A stretch of 42,610 nucleotides of DNA from JAJDIA01 sp031555145 (GTDB taxonomy: Bacteria > Bacteroidota > Bacteroidia > Bacteroidales > Tannerellaceae). The notes below the pieces were generated by a model. That model saw only the letters and a list, made by a program, of their open reading frames with translations, ran no database searches and was not told the DNA's origin. The stretch lies in the NCBI GenBank assembly GCA_031555145.1, contig JAVBUR010000024.1, positions 1 to 42,610 of the forward strand, in the 5' to 3' direction. The position numbers and the translations under genes were made by a program. How positions within the stretch are numbered: position 1 is the stretch's first letter; each line of letters opens with the position of its first letter. Of this stretch, positions 32,660 to 42,429 are shown one piece after another.

Positions 32660-35635
32660 TCAGAAATCAAATCCAAGACTCAGTGAGAAGGTGCGGGGAC
32701 GGGGATAGAAGGATACGTCCATGCCGTTGGGCACTTCGGGATCGACACCGGTATAGTTGGTGAGGCAGAACACGTTCTGCACCATGGCACTGACGTTCAT
32801 GCTCATCCAGCGGTTGATACGGCCGAAGTTATAGCCGAGTGTGAGGTTGTCCATCTTCAGGAAGGAAGCATTCTCGACATAATAGTCGGAGAGGTACTGG
32901 CGGTTCTTGAAGCCGGTGGAGAGGAAGCTGCGGTTGAGGTTGTTCACCTGGTAGGAATTGTAACCTACGGTGCTCCAGGCGCCGGTGTTCATCGCCATGC
33001 CGTTATAGACGTAGTTGCCTACGTTGGCGCGGAAGCTCATACCCAGACTCCAGTTCTTGTAGCGCAGTGAGGTGCTGAGACCGAAGATGAAGTCGGGAGC
33101 CGGAGAATGGTAGCGGTAGAGGTCGGACGAGTTGATCTCGCCGTCGTCATTCAGGTCGGCGTAGGCGCCTTCGATGGGCTTGCCGGTGGCTTCGTCATAC
33201 AATTGGTGATAGACGTAGAACATATACGGGGCATAGCCTTCGGTCAGTACCTGGAACTGGTAGCTGTCGATGCTCGGACCAACCAACGTGTTCGTTACGG
33301 CGCCACCATCCACGAGGGAGAGGTTCTTTACTTTCATCTTTTGCCAGGTCATGTTGTAGCTGATGTCCCAGGTGAAGTCGTCGGTATCGATCGGTGTGGC
33401 GTTGAGGGTGAACTCCAGCCCGTGGCTGTCCACGTTACCGACGTTGGTGAGGATGGTCTTGTCGAAGTTCGTTCCTGCCGGTGCCGGTACGGTGGCAAGC
33501 AGGTCTTTGGTCTGACGGGTGTAGTAATCCAAACTACCGGTGATGCGGTCTTTGAGGAAGCCGAAGTCGAAACCGGCGTTCCAGGCGGTAGTGGTTTCCC
33601 ACTTCAGGTCGCTGACGTAGGCTTCGGGGCGGTAGGTGTAGTAATATTCGTTACCGAACAGGGTCTGGGCACCATCCTGGCTGAGGGTATAGACCGGCAG
33701 GTAGTTGTAGTTGCCGATACCTTCCTGCTGTCCGGTTACCCCGTAACTGGCACGGAGCTTGAGGTTGCTCAGCACGTCGTTATCTTTCAGGAAGCCTTCT
33801 TCGCTGACACGCCAGGCGAGGGCGACAGAGGGGAAGGTACCCCAGCGGTTGTCTTCGTTGAAGCGGGAGGTACCATCGCGACGTACGGTAGCCGTGAGCA
33901 TATAGCGGGAGTCGAAGGTGTAGTTCAGACGGGCATAGTACGACAACAGCACGTGGCGCTGGTCGCTGGCGGCGACGGTGTTCTGCACTTCAGCGCGGGT
34001 ATTCAGTACGTCGTACGAAGGGCTGGTGCTCTTCCAGTACTGGTAGTCGTAACCCATGGTGGCATCAACGCTGCTCTTTATATCTTTGAAGTACTTGTTG
34101 TAGTTGAGATAGGCGGTGAGCAGACGGTTGGTCTTTTCCTGCGGGCCGTACAGGTAGTCGCGACCGTAAGTGGTATAGGTAGTCGCTGCTTCAGCGGGGA
34201 TATAGATCGTACCCTGTCCTTTGGAGTAGTCATAGCCCAGTGTGGCGTGCAGCTTGAGTTCGGGCAGGAAGTGCATCTTATAGTCCACGTCGGCGTTCCC
34301 GATAAAGCGTTTCACCTTACTGTCGGAGTCGTATTGTTCGACCAGGCCGAGGGGGTTGCGCACACCGCCGTTGACGGGCTTGCCGGCGTTATCGGCTGCT
34401 TCGTTATAGCCACCGAAGGTCTGGTCGCTCATATAGATGGGTAGTGTGGGGTTAAAGATGGAAGCGGCCCAGATGGCGTCGCCGTTGGCAAAGCTGTTGT
34501 TGTTGATCGATCCCTTTCCGTTGAAGTTGAACTTGAGGTGGTCGTCGAGGAAGGAAGGCGTGAGTGTCACGCTACCGGTGAAACGCTCGGCGTTGTCGTA
34601 TTTCAGCAAACCGCTCTGGTTGTAGTAACCCATGGATACACGCAGGGGGAGGTTCGGGGCGAGACGTCCGGAGACGCTCACGTTGTTGTCGGTACCGAAG
34701 GCAGTGCGGAAGATCTGGTCGTTCCAGTCGGTCGCATCGCTACCCAGCAGGGCGCGTTGGGCATCGGTACCGCGGCTGTTGATCACGTCGATAAACTCGC
34801 CACGGTCCATCATATCGGCCAACCGGGTACGGGTCTGCACCGAGTTGGTGGTATTGAAGGATACCTTGAACTTGTCGCCCGTACCTTTCTTGGTGGTGAT
34901 GATGATGACCCCGTTGGAGGCACGTGATCCGTAGATAGCCGTGGAAGAGGCATCTTTCAGGATGGCCATGCTCTCGATATCGGAGGGATTGATGAGGCTG
35001 AGGAAGTTACCCGAGTTACCGCTGATACCACCTGTTTCGAGGGGTACACCGTCGAGGACGATCAGCGGGTCGTTGCTGGCGTTGAGCGAAGCCCCACCAC
35101 GGATACGGATGGTGCTACCGGCTGTGGGAGAACCGCTGTTCGACATGATCTGTACGCCGGATACTTTCCCGTTGATGAGTTGTTCGGGCGAGCTGATCAG
35201 CCCCACGTTGAAGTCTTTGCTGCTGACGTTGCTGATGGAGCCTGTCAGGTCGCTCTTGCGCTGGGTTCCGTAACCGATGACCACGATATCGCTTAGGGCG
35301 AGTGATTCAGGTTTCAGTTGTACGTTCAGCAGACCGGTGCCCGGGATAGAGAGGGTTTGAGTCTCGTAGCCGATGTACGAGAATTGCAGCGAGGAGGAGC
35401 CTGCCGGTACGGTCAGGATGTAGTTACCATCCAGGTCGGTTACAACGCCGGTACCGGTGCCCGGCACCAGGATCGAAACGCCGATCAACGGTTCTTTCGT
35501 CTCGTCGATCACGGTTCCTCTCACAATCTTTCCGCCTGCCTGCTGTGCAGCGGCCGGCAGACAACATCCGAACAGCACGGCGCACACGATCAGAAGTGTA
35601 CCCGCCAGACGGTGATTTAGTCTTTGAATGTCCAT
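32660..35635 (-). CDS. SusC/RagA-family TonB-linked outer-membrane transporter
   Basis: This 991-residue protein imports oligosaccharides across the outer membrane with TonB energy. After the signal peptide (cut near AAAQ, residue 31) comes a carboxypeptidase-regulatory-like domain (about 38-110: VRGTVIDETKEPLIGVSIL). The plug follows, with the typical VIGYGTQRKSDLTGSI. The rest is a 22-strand barrel ending in SLSLGFDF with a terminal Phe. No STN domain is present, so it does not itself drive an anti-sigma factor; control comes from the hybrid regulator. The gene lies 47 bases after the clan-A glycosidase. Confidence 0.96.
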   Translation of the reverse strand: MDIQRLNHRLAGTLLIVCAVLFGCCLPAAAQQAGGKIVRGTVIDETKEPLIGVSILVPGTGTGVVTDLDGNYILTVPAGSSSLQFSYIGYETQTLSIPGTGLLNVQLKPESLALSDIVVIGYGTQRKSDLTGSISNVSSKDFNVGLISSPEQLINGKVSGVQIMSNSGSPTAGSTIRIRGGASLNASNDPLIVLDGVPLETGGISGNSGNFLSLINPSDIESMAILKDASSTAIYGSRASNGVIIITTKKGTGDKFKVSFNTTNSVQTRTRLADMMDRGEFIDVINSRGTDAQRALLGSDATDWNDQIFRTAFGTDNNVSVSGRLAPNLPLRVSMGYYNQSGLLKYDNAERFTGSVTLTPSFLDDHLKFNFNGKGSINNNSFANGDAIWAASIFNPTLPIYMSDQTFGGYNEAADNAGKPVNGGVRNPLGLVEQYDSDSKVKRFIGNADVDYKMHFLPELKLHATLGYDYSKGQGTIYIPAEAATTYTTYGRDYLYGPQEKTNRLLTAYLNYNKYFKDIKSSVDATMGYDYQYWKSTSPSYDVLNTRAEVQNTVAASDQRHVLLSYYARLNYTFDSRYMLTATVRRDGTSRFNEDNRWGTFPSVALAWRVSEEGFLKDNDVLSNLKLRASYGVTGQQEGIGNYNYLPVYTLSQDGAQTLFGNEYYYTYRPEAYVSDLKWETTTAWNAGFDFGFLKDRITGSLDYYTRQTKDLLATVPAPAGTNFDKTILTNVGNVDSHGLEFTLNATPIDTDDFTWDISYNMTWQKMKVKNLSLVDGGAVTNTLVGPSIDSYQFQVLTEGYAPYMFYVYHQLYDEATGKPIEGAYADLNDDGEINSSDLYRYHSPAPDFIFGLSTSLRYKNWSLGMSFRANVGNYVYNGMAMNTGAWSTVGYNSYQVNNLNRSFLSTGFKNRQYLSDYYVENASFLKMDNLTLGYNFGRINRWMSMNVSAMVQNVFCLTNYTGVDPEVPNGMDVSFYPRPRTFSLSLGFDF

Positions 35636-35682
35636 ACGTATAAATGGTTTTAATGAATTGTCGGTATCAGATAGTACTTGGT

Positions 35683-38244
35683 TTACTCCATCCAGACGGC
35701 GCCCAGAGCGATGGTGGCGGGAGTTTTCACAGCGCCTGCAAAGGATACTTCGAGTTGTTCGATCTCGCCGGCACGGAATGGCAGGGAGACGACGGGGTTG
35801 AAGTATTCTTGCAGGAAGGAGGGATAGGGATGCGGCAACAGGGCGGTAGGCGCCTGCTGCAACGCAGACAACGGGATGCGCAGGATGCCCGGTGCTGCAG
35901 TGACTGTCGTGGTATAGGTGTAGCCTGTGGTAGTGACGAAGCCGACAGTCAGCGTGTCGGGGGTCTCCGTCAACTCAAGGCAGAGCGTGGTGCAGGATTC
36001 GGCACGGGCGACACGGTTCACCAGGTCATCGCGTACGTTTTTCCGCAGGAAGAAACGGGGCGTGCTGCCGGGTTCAGAGGAGTCGAAGGTTACCTGCACG
36101 GAGGGGCGATCTGCCGGGCTGTCTTGTAGCAGGCGACGCTGCATCCGTCCCCACTCGGGCATGATATAGGATTCGAGTCCGGCATAGGTGTCAGTGGGGG
36201 CAAGCAGGCTGATCGCAGCGTCGGGACGTACCACGCGAGTCTCGAAGAAGGCGATGGCGGTATAGTCCCAGTCCAGCGGGCTGCCGTCCACATCAGCGGG
36301 AAAAGTTACAGGCTGCCCGTCTTTGCATACGAGGATGTGGTAGCGGAAGGTACCTTCACGCACTTCGGCGGCGGGCACTTCGGCTCGGTAGGTATACCCC
36401 GTGGTGCGCTGCATGCGGATATGGGGGTTGCGTTCGTTCCAGAACGATATTTTGTCGGTATACAGGATGACGGAGTCGGGTAGCGACGGACCGCTGACCT
36501 TGGCTTCGATCACCAGCGGGCGAGCACTTTCCACCACGGCGGCGGGCTGGTGGTTGACAGAAAAACGGCCTGCGGAGGGTGCCGGGGCTATGTATTCGCC
36601 GAGGCGGAAGGTCGCCAGGCGGGTATCTTTCGTCCAGGTCTTCGCTGGGGTATAGCCATTGCGTTGCAACAGATAGACGCCGGGGCGGAGAGCGGAGATC
36701 CGGTTGCCGGTGGCTTCCGTACGGAAGTTATTACCGTCGTTCAGACCTGTCACTGTAAAGGCTTCGCCCAACTGCGGCAGGCGGAGGGTCATATCCCAGC
36801 TACCCCACTGGATCGCTACCACTTCCTTTGTGAGAGAGGGCTTGGCAAAAGGATCGCTCACAGGTACCGCGTCAGGCATCACTTCGAGGCGCCAGAGGCC
36901 GTCTTCGAGGCGGTCGAGGAAATAAGCACCCGAACCTTCATACGTTACCAAGGGCGAGTTGCCGTAACCGGCTACGGCTTGCAAGCGGTCGATGGCTACG
37001 GGTTGGGTATGGGTATGGTTGGAGTAAAAGAATTTCTCGGGAGTGTTCAACTCGCTCAGGTCGTCTACATAGCTTACACGGAACGGGCCGAAGACGGTAT
37101 CCTGCGGATAAGCGCCGTAAGAGGCGTTGCGGGGCAACGCATAGGCCGCCTCGGCAGCGATCTTGATGCTCAGCGCTTTCTGCGGCGTATAGGCAAGATT
37201 GAGGTAGTGGGTCTGATACTCGGTATTGAAACGTGCCATGTCGATGGGATCGTAAGCAAACTGGGTGATCCACTGGAAACCGGCGGTGCGGAACGTGCGT
37301 ACCATCGCCGGATGGACGTAAGCGGCCAGGTTATCGGCGGGATCGTATTCATACACCAGCTTCGCTTTGGAGGCAAAGCCTTTGACGTTGTCAAAAGGGA
37401 TGGCATAGTCATCTACAAACGGCAGGAAGTTGCCCGTACGGGTGCGTCCGGCGACAAGGCCGACGGGATACCACTGGTAGGTGGTACCCTGGATAGCAGT
37501 GTTATAGTAAGCCTCAGACTGCTGGAGATTATGGCTTACATTATAAAATACGGGCTTGCGATTACCGGCCTGCTTCAAAGCGGCAAGCATACCGTCGATA
37601 TACGCTTTGGTCTGTGCCTGTGTACTGGCGTGACAGGGTTCGTTATTGATCTCGAAGCCTACGATATCGGGGTCGTTCATATACGCCTTGCCTGTGAAGG
37701 GGTTCACATGCTGTACCAACTGGGCGATATAGCGCTGCTGGACGCGTTGGGCTTCCGGGTTGTCATGGATGTCGCACTTACCATATATATAAGAGAAGCC
37801 TTCGGTCGGTTGGTTGCGTTCCGGATAACCGTTACCGAAGTTGGTCATGGTGGTGAGGACGATGCGAATATTGCGTTCCTTCAGGCGGCTGATCAGGTAG
37901 TCGAGCAGTTCGAGGTGCTCATTCACCTGCAGGTTGCCTTCGGCGTCGGAGATCTCCACGTCCCAGATATGGATACGGTAGGCGTTGAAACCGAGCCGGG
38001 CGAAGTGATAGACATCCCGGTCTATCGCTTCGTGTCGGTCTATATGTAGATAACCTAATGCACGGTATGCATGTGCGAAAGGAACGGTATAGTTCACTCC
38101 ATAGAAGGAGGCTTCGCGACGGGTATCACTCCAACGCATCACGCCGCTCTTGTCCACGTAGATGGTGGCGTCGGTTTTTTCCTGTGCAGGGAGGATGTGG
38201 CATGTCATAAGGCAGCAGAGTGCCGCCAGGATGTGTTTCCGCAT
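35683..38244 (-). CDS. Secreted clan-A glycoside hydrolase, GH147-like candidate
   Basis: This 853-residue protein has a signal peptide (cut near PAQ, residue 21) and a TIM barrel (about 40-400). The acid/base is probably Glu202 in FEINNEPCH and the nucleophile Glu299 in LVYEYDPAD. These two Glu at the ends of strands 4 and 7 are typical of clan GH-A. The C-terminal half is beta-rich, with a carbohydrate-binding-like part. Family 147, a beta-galactosidase family founded on a Bacteroides galactan-locus enzyme as I recall, is the best guess. GH5 or a neighbouring clan-A family is possible. It is the first structural gene of the locus, right after the promoter at 38274-38304. Confidence 0.7.
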   Translation of the reverse strand: MRKHILAALCCLMTCHILPAQEKTDATIYVDKSGVMRWSDTRREASFYGVNYTVPFAHAYRALGYLHIDRHEAIDRDVYHFARLGFNAYRIHIWDVEISDAEGNLQVNEHLELLDYLISRLKERNIRIVLTTMTNFGNGYPERNQPTEGFSYIYGKCDIHDNPEAQRVQQRYIAQLVQHVNPFTGKAYMNDPDIVGFEINNEPCHASTQAQTKAYIDGMLAALKQAGNRKPVFYNVSHNLQQSEAYYNTAIQGTTYQWYPVGLVAGRTRTGNFLPFVDDYAIPFDNVKGFASKAKLVYEYDPADNLAAYVHPAMVRTFRTAGFQWITQFAYDPIDMARFNTEYQTHYLNLAYTPQKALSIKIAAEAAYALPRNASYGAYPQDTVFGPFRVSYVDDLSELNTPEKFFYSNHTHTQPVAIDRLQAVAGYGNSPLVTYEGSGAYFLDRLEDGLWRLEVMPDAVPVSDPFAKPSLTKEVVAIQWGSWDMTLRLPQLGEAFTVTGLNDGNNFRTEATGNRISALRPGVYLLQRNGYTPAKTWTKDTRLATFRLGEYIAPAPSAGRFSVNHQPAAVVESARPLVIEAKVSGPSLPDSVILYTDKISFWNERNPHIRMQRTTGYTYRAEVPAAEVREGTFRYHILVCKDGQPVTFPADVDGSPLDWDYTAIAFFETRVVRPDAAISLLAPTDTYAGLESYIMPEWGRMQRRLLQDSPADRPSVQVTFDSSEPGSTPRFFLRKNVRDDLVNRVARAESCTTLCLELTETPDTLTVGFVTTTGYTYTTTVTAAPGILRIPLSALQQAPTALLPHPYPSFLQEYFNPVVSLPFRAGEIEQLEVSFAGAVKTPATIALGAVWME

Positions 38245-38273
38245 GGGTGTTCAATTTGTGGTATTAACGAAGG

Positions 38274-38304
38274 CAAAGGTAGGCTGCACCCGGACAGCGG
38301 CAAA
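38274..38304 (-). promoter_or_regulatory. Promoter of the galactan locus
   Basis: On the minus strand TTTG (38304-38301), 19 bases, then TACCTTTG (38281-38274) is a perfect match to the Bacteroidetes promoter. The ATG of the first glycosidase follows 29 bases later. The region is the 98-base gap between the hybrid regulator and the glycosidase gene. Confidence 0.75.
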
Positions 38305-38339
38305 GCGCATTTCGGACATAAAAGGAAAGAATTCGGACA
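38291..38339 (-). promoter_or_regulatory. Three TGTCCG boxes, candidate regulator sites
   Basis: Read on the minus strand, TGTCCG occurs at 38339-38334, 38318-38313 and 38296-38291. The two upstream copies extend to TGTCCGAA. Spacing is 21 and 22 bases, about two helical turns each. The first two lie just upstream of the -33 box, where an AraC-type activator should bind; the third lies in the spacer between -33 and -7. This makes them the likely target of the hybrid two-component regulator encoded next door. Confidence 0.6.
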
Positions 38340-38342
38340 ATG

Positions 38343-41300
38343 TCAGTTTTCTTCCGCAAACTGCCTGGGCGTCTTACCGAAAGCGGCCTGGAAGCACTTC
38401 GAGAAATAAGAGTGGTTGGAGAAGCCGACCATATACATTACCTCGGCGACGGTGAACTTTTGCTGTCCCAGCAGCATGGCGGCTTTCTTCATGCGGATGG
38501 ATTTGATATAGTCTACGGGGGTGAGACCGGTGAGTTGTTTCAGTTTGCGGTAGATCTGCTTGTTGTTGACACCTGCCAGTTCGCAGAGGGCGTTGACATT
38601 GAGGTCGGGGTCCTGTACACGGTCTTCGATCAGGGAGGTGATAGTGGCGAGGAATTTCTCGTCGTGGGATACGGCTTCGATAGCCTTCGGCGTAGCAATA
38701 GCTTCGATACGTGCCTTGGCTTCCAACAGGCGCTTGCTGTTGAGTAGTTGCTCGATGCGTGAGAGGAGGATATCGGGCTCGAAGGGCTTGGCAATGAAGG
38801 CGTCGATATTGAGGTGGATGCTTTCGAGTTCGGTCTCCTTGTCGCTCCGGGCGGTAAGCAGGATCACCGGGATGGCGGAGGTGGGGACATTGCGACGGAT
38901 ATGGCGGCACATTTCGAGACCGTCCATAACAGGCATCATCACATCGGAGACAATCAGGTCGGGTAACAGCTCGAGGGCCAGCTCCACTCCTTCCCTACCG
39001 TCGGCGGCCGTACGGCAACGATAGCGGGGTTGCAGGATCTCGCAGATAAACTCCGCGATCTCGGGGTTATCGTCTACCACGAGTACCAGCGGACGATCGG
39101 TAACCATTGCCGAATCGGCCACTGCAGCCGGGTGTTCGCCTTCGGCTACCGTCACCACCGTCTCCTGCTCGATTAGGGGCAGTAGCAAGGTGAAGGTCGC
39201 TCCCTGATTTTCTTTCGATGCCACCTGAAGGGTGCCACCATGCAGTTCGGTGTAGGTCTTCGCCAGGTAGAGGCCGATGCCTGTCCCTTCTTTCTTGCCC
39301 GAGGTACGTGCCGACTGGAAGAAACGTTGGAAGATATACGGGATATCCTGTTGCGAAATGCCAGTGCCGGTGTCGGATACGGATACTTCGATCAGTTGTA
39401 GGTCTTGCCTAAGGCGGATTGCCAGTCGGACCGTACCTCCGGTTACGGAGAATTTAAAAGCATTGGACAAGAGGTTGCCCAAGATGGCTTCGAACTTGGT
39501 TACGTCGATATCGGCATAAACCTGGCGGCAGTCGGTGTCAAAGGTACAGACAAGGTCTTTCTCCTTCGCCGTCTCTTCGGTAAATACGGTAAAGAGATGA
39601 CGGGCGAACGACACAAACTCTACCCGCGAGAGGATGAGCGACGTGCCGGCGTGGTTGTCTTCCCTGCTGAAATCGAGCAACTGATGGATCAGCGAGTTGA
39701 GTTTCATCGCATTGCGCTGGATACCTTCGAGTTGTTGTTTCTCCGGTTGGTTGCGGGTATCGAGCAGCAGGCGGCTGACCGGTGCGATAATCATGCTGAG
39801 CGGCGTCTTAAACTCGTGCGAGACATTGGCGAAGAAGTCGATCTTCGACTGCGATTGTTCCAATATCTTCTCCTTCTCCAGCCGTTCGAAGCGGAGGCGT
39901 GACTTCACGCGAAAAAAATTGACCATCCACACCCCCAGACTCACCAGTAGCAGGAAGTAGAAGCATTTCGCCCAACCGGTATAGTACCACGGTGGTTGGA
40001 TATGGACATCAAGCAGACAGGGGATACCCGACGGTCGACCGTTGGCATCAAGGCGGCTTACCTCCAAGCGGTAGTCTCCGTAGGCGAGGTTGCTGTAGGT
40101 GATACGGTTGGTATTGCGGCGGAGCAGGTTCCAATCGGCATCGAGACCTTCGAGGCGATAGGCGAACTGTGCCTTCTCGTCGAGGGCATAGGGCAGGTCG
40201 GATATATCGAAGGCAAGATGGGTCTGCCGGTAGTCGAGGTCGAGGTTATGCAGGAAACGGATGTCACGGTTACGGTCACCGTCGAGGGATTCAGGACGGA
40301 GGCGTTCGTTATTCACATAGAGGGCGGTAATACGGATCGGTCGGTCGGCCACTACCCGCCCTGCCAATGCGGGAGAGGTGACGGCAAACCCATCCACGCT
40401 TCCCATATAGACACGGTTCTCGGGACGGTCGTAGTAGAGGCTGGTGTACATCCGGTTCATCACCGGCAGACGGCGGGCGGTCATCGTCTGCTTGTCCACG
40501 ACCCAGACACCGTCGGAGGTAGAGAGCCAGATGACATCATCGACTTCGGTCATGGCAAGCACTTCGTTATCACTAAAGGCGCCCAGACATACTACCTCCG
40601 GCTGTTCCTTCTCTGGGACGAAACGCGCTACGCCGTTACGGAAAGCTGTCCAGATAGCGCCTTCGCTATCGCAGATAAGGACACTGAAGTAGGTTTCACC
40701 CATCAGCCGGTCGGTCGCCACATGGGTCACCTCACGCGTCTGCATGTCGATACGGTCGATTCCGCCGGTGTTGTACGAAAGCACCCATACATTACCGGCA
40801 CGATCGGGTACGATTTGGTTAGCGAACATACCCGACAGGCCGTTGCGCGTAGAGTAGTTGTAATCGGCGGTATAAGTACCTCCGGGGGCTTGCAGCAACC
40901 GCTCGCGGTCCACCACAAAGATGCCACCCATAAAGGAAGCGATCCAGAGTTGCCCACGGTCGTCTTCAAACAGGCTGTAGGCCCAGTTACAGTTGTAGCT
41001 GCCCGTACTATCCACAATATTATAGTGTACAAACTGCCGGGTCTTCGGATCGTAGCGGTTGATACTGCCATCGGTAGCCACCCAGAGCGACTGCCGGCTG
41101 TCTTCATAAAGCCAGCGCACACGGTTGTGCGGCAGCGGCCAGGCAGTACTGCCCATCGCATACCAGGTCACCTGCTGAGGTTCACCCGTAAGGTCGCGGA
41201 AGCGGATCAGCCCGTTCGTTCCGCCAAACCAGTAGTTGGCTTGCGAGTCCTTGAAGATCGAATAGAAATGGTTACCATCGCCTACGCCGGTGATCAGCGA

Positions 41301-42299
41301 GATCGGTACATAGCTGAGGTCACGTGAAAAGCGTACCAGGGAGATACCATAGTCGGTACCCAGCCACACATTGTGGTCGGCATCCGTAAAGATATTCCAG
41401 ATGATGTTATTGGAAAGCGACAGGACATCGCGCGAGTCGTGTACTACATGTAACAGCGGGGCTGATTCATGCCATACATACAGTCCGTTGTCGGTAGCAG
41501 CCAGTAAGTATTGGTCACGGTCGAGCGCCAGCGACTTGACTGAGTTCTCGGGAAAGGCGCTGATCCGCTCCGTCTGGTCCGTGCCGGGTGAGTAGCGGAG
41601 CAGGCTGCCTTCGGTACCGATCCAGATGCATTGCCGGGCGGTATCTTCGAGCAGGGAGTTAACAAACTGGTTGCTTTTATTGATGTTAGCCGGCAGGGGA
41701 ATGGATTCGAAGGTATCAGTGGTAGGTTGGTAGCGGCAACAGCCGTTATACGTTCCAAGGTAGAGGGAACCATCAGTCGTGCGAATAATGGAATAGATCG
41801 TTTCGTGCGGTAGGTTGGGATAGGCATTGCGGTCGAAGTTTTTCAATTCCCGGGTATCGAGGTCACAGGCATACAAGCCGTTCAGCGAACCAATCCACAG
41901 CGTACGTCCATCCAGTACCAGAGCACGGATATCAGTGGGCAGACCGTCGGCTGGGGTATCTTCATATTGTCCGGTGATATAGTTATAGACCAACAGTCCA
42001 TTGTCTGATCCAAGGTAGAGATAACAACTGTCGACCGTTATACCACAATAGATCCGGGTATTCTCCCGTTGTCCGAAGGTGAAATACGGTAGCGTGGAGT
42101 AGCCATCGTAACTAAACAGTCCCCTGTCCGACCCGATCCACAACATCCCTTCCGTATCCTGCACAAAGCAACTGATCACCGACGCATCCGGTTCCAATGA
42201 AATATTCTCAAACACACGATAATTGAACCCCTGCCCCCAGAGAGGCAACGACAGCAGCAGAGAAAACAAAAGGCAGGATATCCACCGGTTCTTCTTCAT
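38343..42299 (-). CDS. Hybrid two-component system regulator of the galactan locus
   Basis: This 1318-residue protein joins sensor and regulator in one chain. Order: signal peptide (1-22); about twelve or more beta-propeller repeats (about 40-645, LWIGSDRGLFSYDG-like); a Y_Y_Y domain (about 690-770); one membrane helix (about 775-795); HisKA with His828 (NVSHEFKTP); ATPase with GNLLSNAFKFS, DTGTG and GTGIGL (about 935-1040); receiver domain (about 1070-1185) with Asp1119 and Lys1171; AraC-type helix-turn-helix (about 1225-1318). The propeller binds the oligosaccharide signal in the periplasm; for this locus that should be a galactan fragment. All phosphotransfer residues are intact. The stop lies 4 bases from the first TGTCCG box. 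Confidence 0.96.
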   Translation of the reverse strand: MKKNRWISCLLFSLLLSLPLWGQGFNYRVFENISLEPDASVISCFVQDTEGMLWIGSDRGLFSYDGYSTLPYFTFGQRENTRIYCGITVDSCYLYLGSDNGLLVYNYITGQYEDTPADGLPTDIRALVLDGRTLWIGSLNGLYACDLDTRELKNFDRNAYPNLPHETIYSIIRTTDGSLYLGTYNGCCRYQPTTDTFESIPLPANINKSNQFVNSLLEDTARQCIWIGTEGSLLRYSPGTDQTERISAFPENSVKSLALDRDQYLLAATDNGLYVWHESAPLLHVVHDSRDVLSLSNNIIWNIFTDADHNVWLGTDYGISLVRFSRDLSYVPISLITGVGDGNHFYSIFKDSQANYWFGGTNGLIRFRDLTGEPQQVTWYAMGSTAWPLPHNRVRWLYEDSRQSLWVATDGSINRYDPKTRQFVHYNIVDSTGSYNCNWAYSLFEDDRGQLWIASFMGGIFVVDRERLLQAPGGTYTADYNYSTRNGLSGMFANQIVPDRAGNVWVLSYNTGGIDRIDMQTREVTHVATDRLMGETYFSVLICDSEGAIWTAFRNGVARFVPEKEQPEVVCLGAFSDNEVLAMTEVDDVIWLSTSDGVWVVDKQTMTARRLPVMNRMYTSLYYDRPENRVYMGSVDGFAVTSPALAGRVVADRPIRITALYVNNERLRPESLDGDRNRDIRFLHNLDLDYRQTHLAFDISDLPYALDEKAQFAYRLEGLDADWNLLRRNTNRITYSNLAYGDYRLEVSRLDANGRPSGIPCLLDVHIQPPWYYTGWAKCFYFLLLVSLGVWMVNFFRVKSRLRFERLEKEKILEQSQSKIDFFANVSHEFKTPLSMIIAPVSRLLLDTRNQPEKQQLEGIQRNAMKLNSLIHQLLDFSREDNHAGTSLILSRVEFVSFARHLFTVFTEETAKEKDLVCTFDTDCRQVYADIDVTKFEAILGNLLSNAFKFSVTGGTVRLAIRLRQDLQLIEVSVSDTGTGISQQDIPYIFQRFFQSARTSGKKEGTGIGLYLAKTYTELHGGTLQVASKENQGATFTLLLPLIEQETVVTVAEGEHPAAVADSAMVTDRPLVLVVDDNPEIAEFICEILQPRYRCRTAADGREGVELALELLPDLIVSDVMMPVMDGLEMCRHIRRNVPTSAIPVILLTARSDKETELESIHLNIDAFIAKPFEPDILLSRIEQLLNSKRLLEAKARIEAIATPKAIEAVSHDEKFLATITSLIEDRVQDPDLNVNALCELAGVNNKQIYRKLKQLTGLTPVDYIKSIRMKKAAMLLGQQKFTVAEVMYMVGFSNHSYFSKCFQAAFGKTPRQFAEEN

Positions 42300-42338
42300 A
42301 AGAGTATCACAAGAGTATATGCTTTGCCATACGCGTTA

Positions 42339-42346
42339 CAAAACTA
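42339..42346 (-). promoter_or_regulatory. Possible -7 element of the hybrid regulator gene
   Basis: TAGTTTTG on the minus strand fits TAnnTTTG, 40 bases before the start; TATTTTTG at 42354-42347 is an overlapping-phase alternative. No good -33 was found for either. Confidence 0.3.
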
Positions 42347-42373
42347 CAAAAATATCCGGAAGGGGATACCTCC

Positions 42374-42409
42374 TAAAAACAAAAAAGGCATGCTGTAACA
42401 GCACACCTT
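42374..42409 (-). terminator. Terminator of the leucine tRNA genes
   Basis: On the minus strand an 11-bp stem with two G-T pairs (AAGGTGTGCTG with CAGCATGCCTT), a 3-base loop and a T-rich tail (TTTTTTGTTTTT). It lies 20 bases after the tRNA at 42430-42513 and separates it from the hybrid regulator gene. Confidence 0.8.
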
Positions 42410-42429
42410 ACTAAATACATCTTGATAAG

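Noticed and set aside
33107..34444. A 445-codon antisense frame over susC (and similar ones over susD, GH53 and the hybrid regulator)
   Set aside because: Shadow frames of highly expressed, biased genes; none has a family resemblance.
36550..38049. A 499-codon antisense frame over the clan-A glycosidase gene
   Set aside because: Same cause as above; no promoter, no recognisable domain and full overlap with a supported gene.
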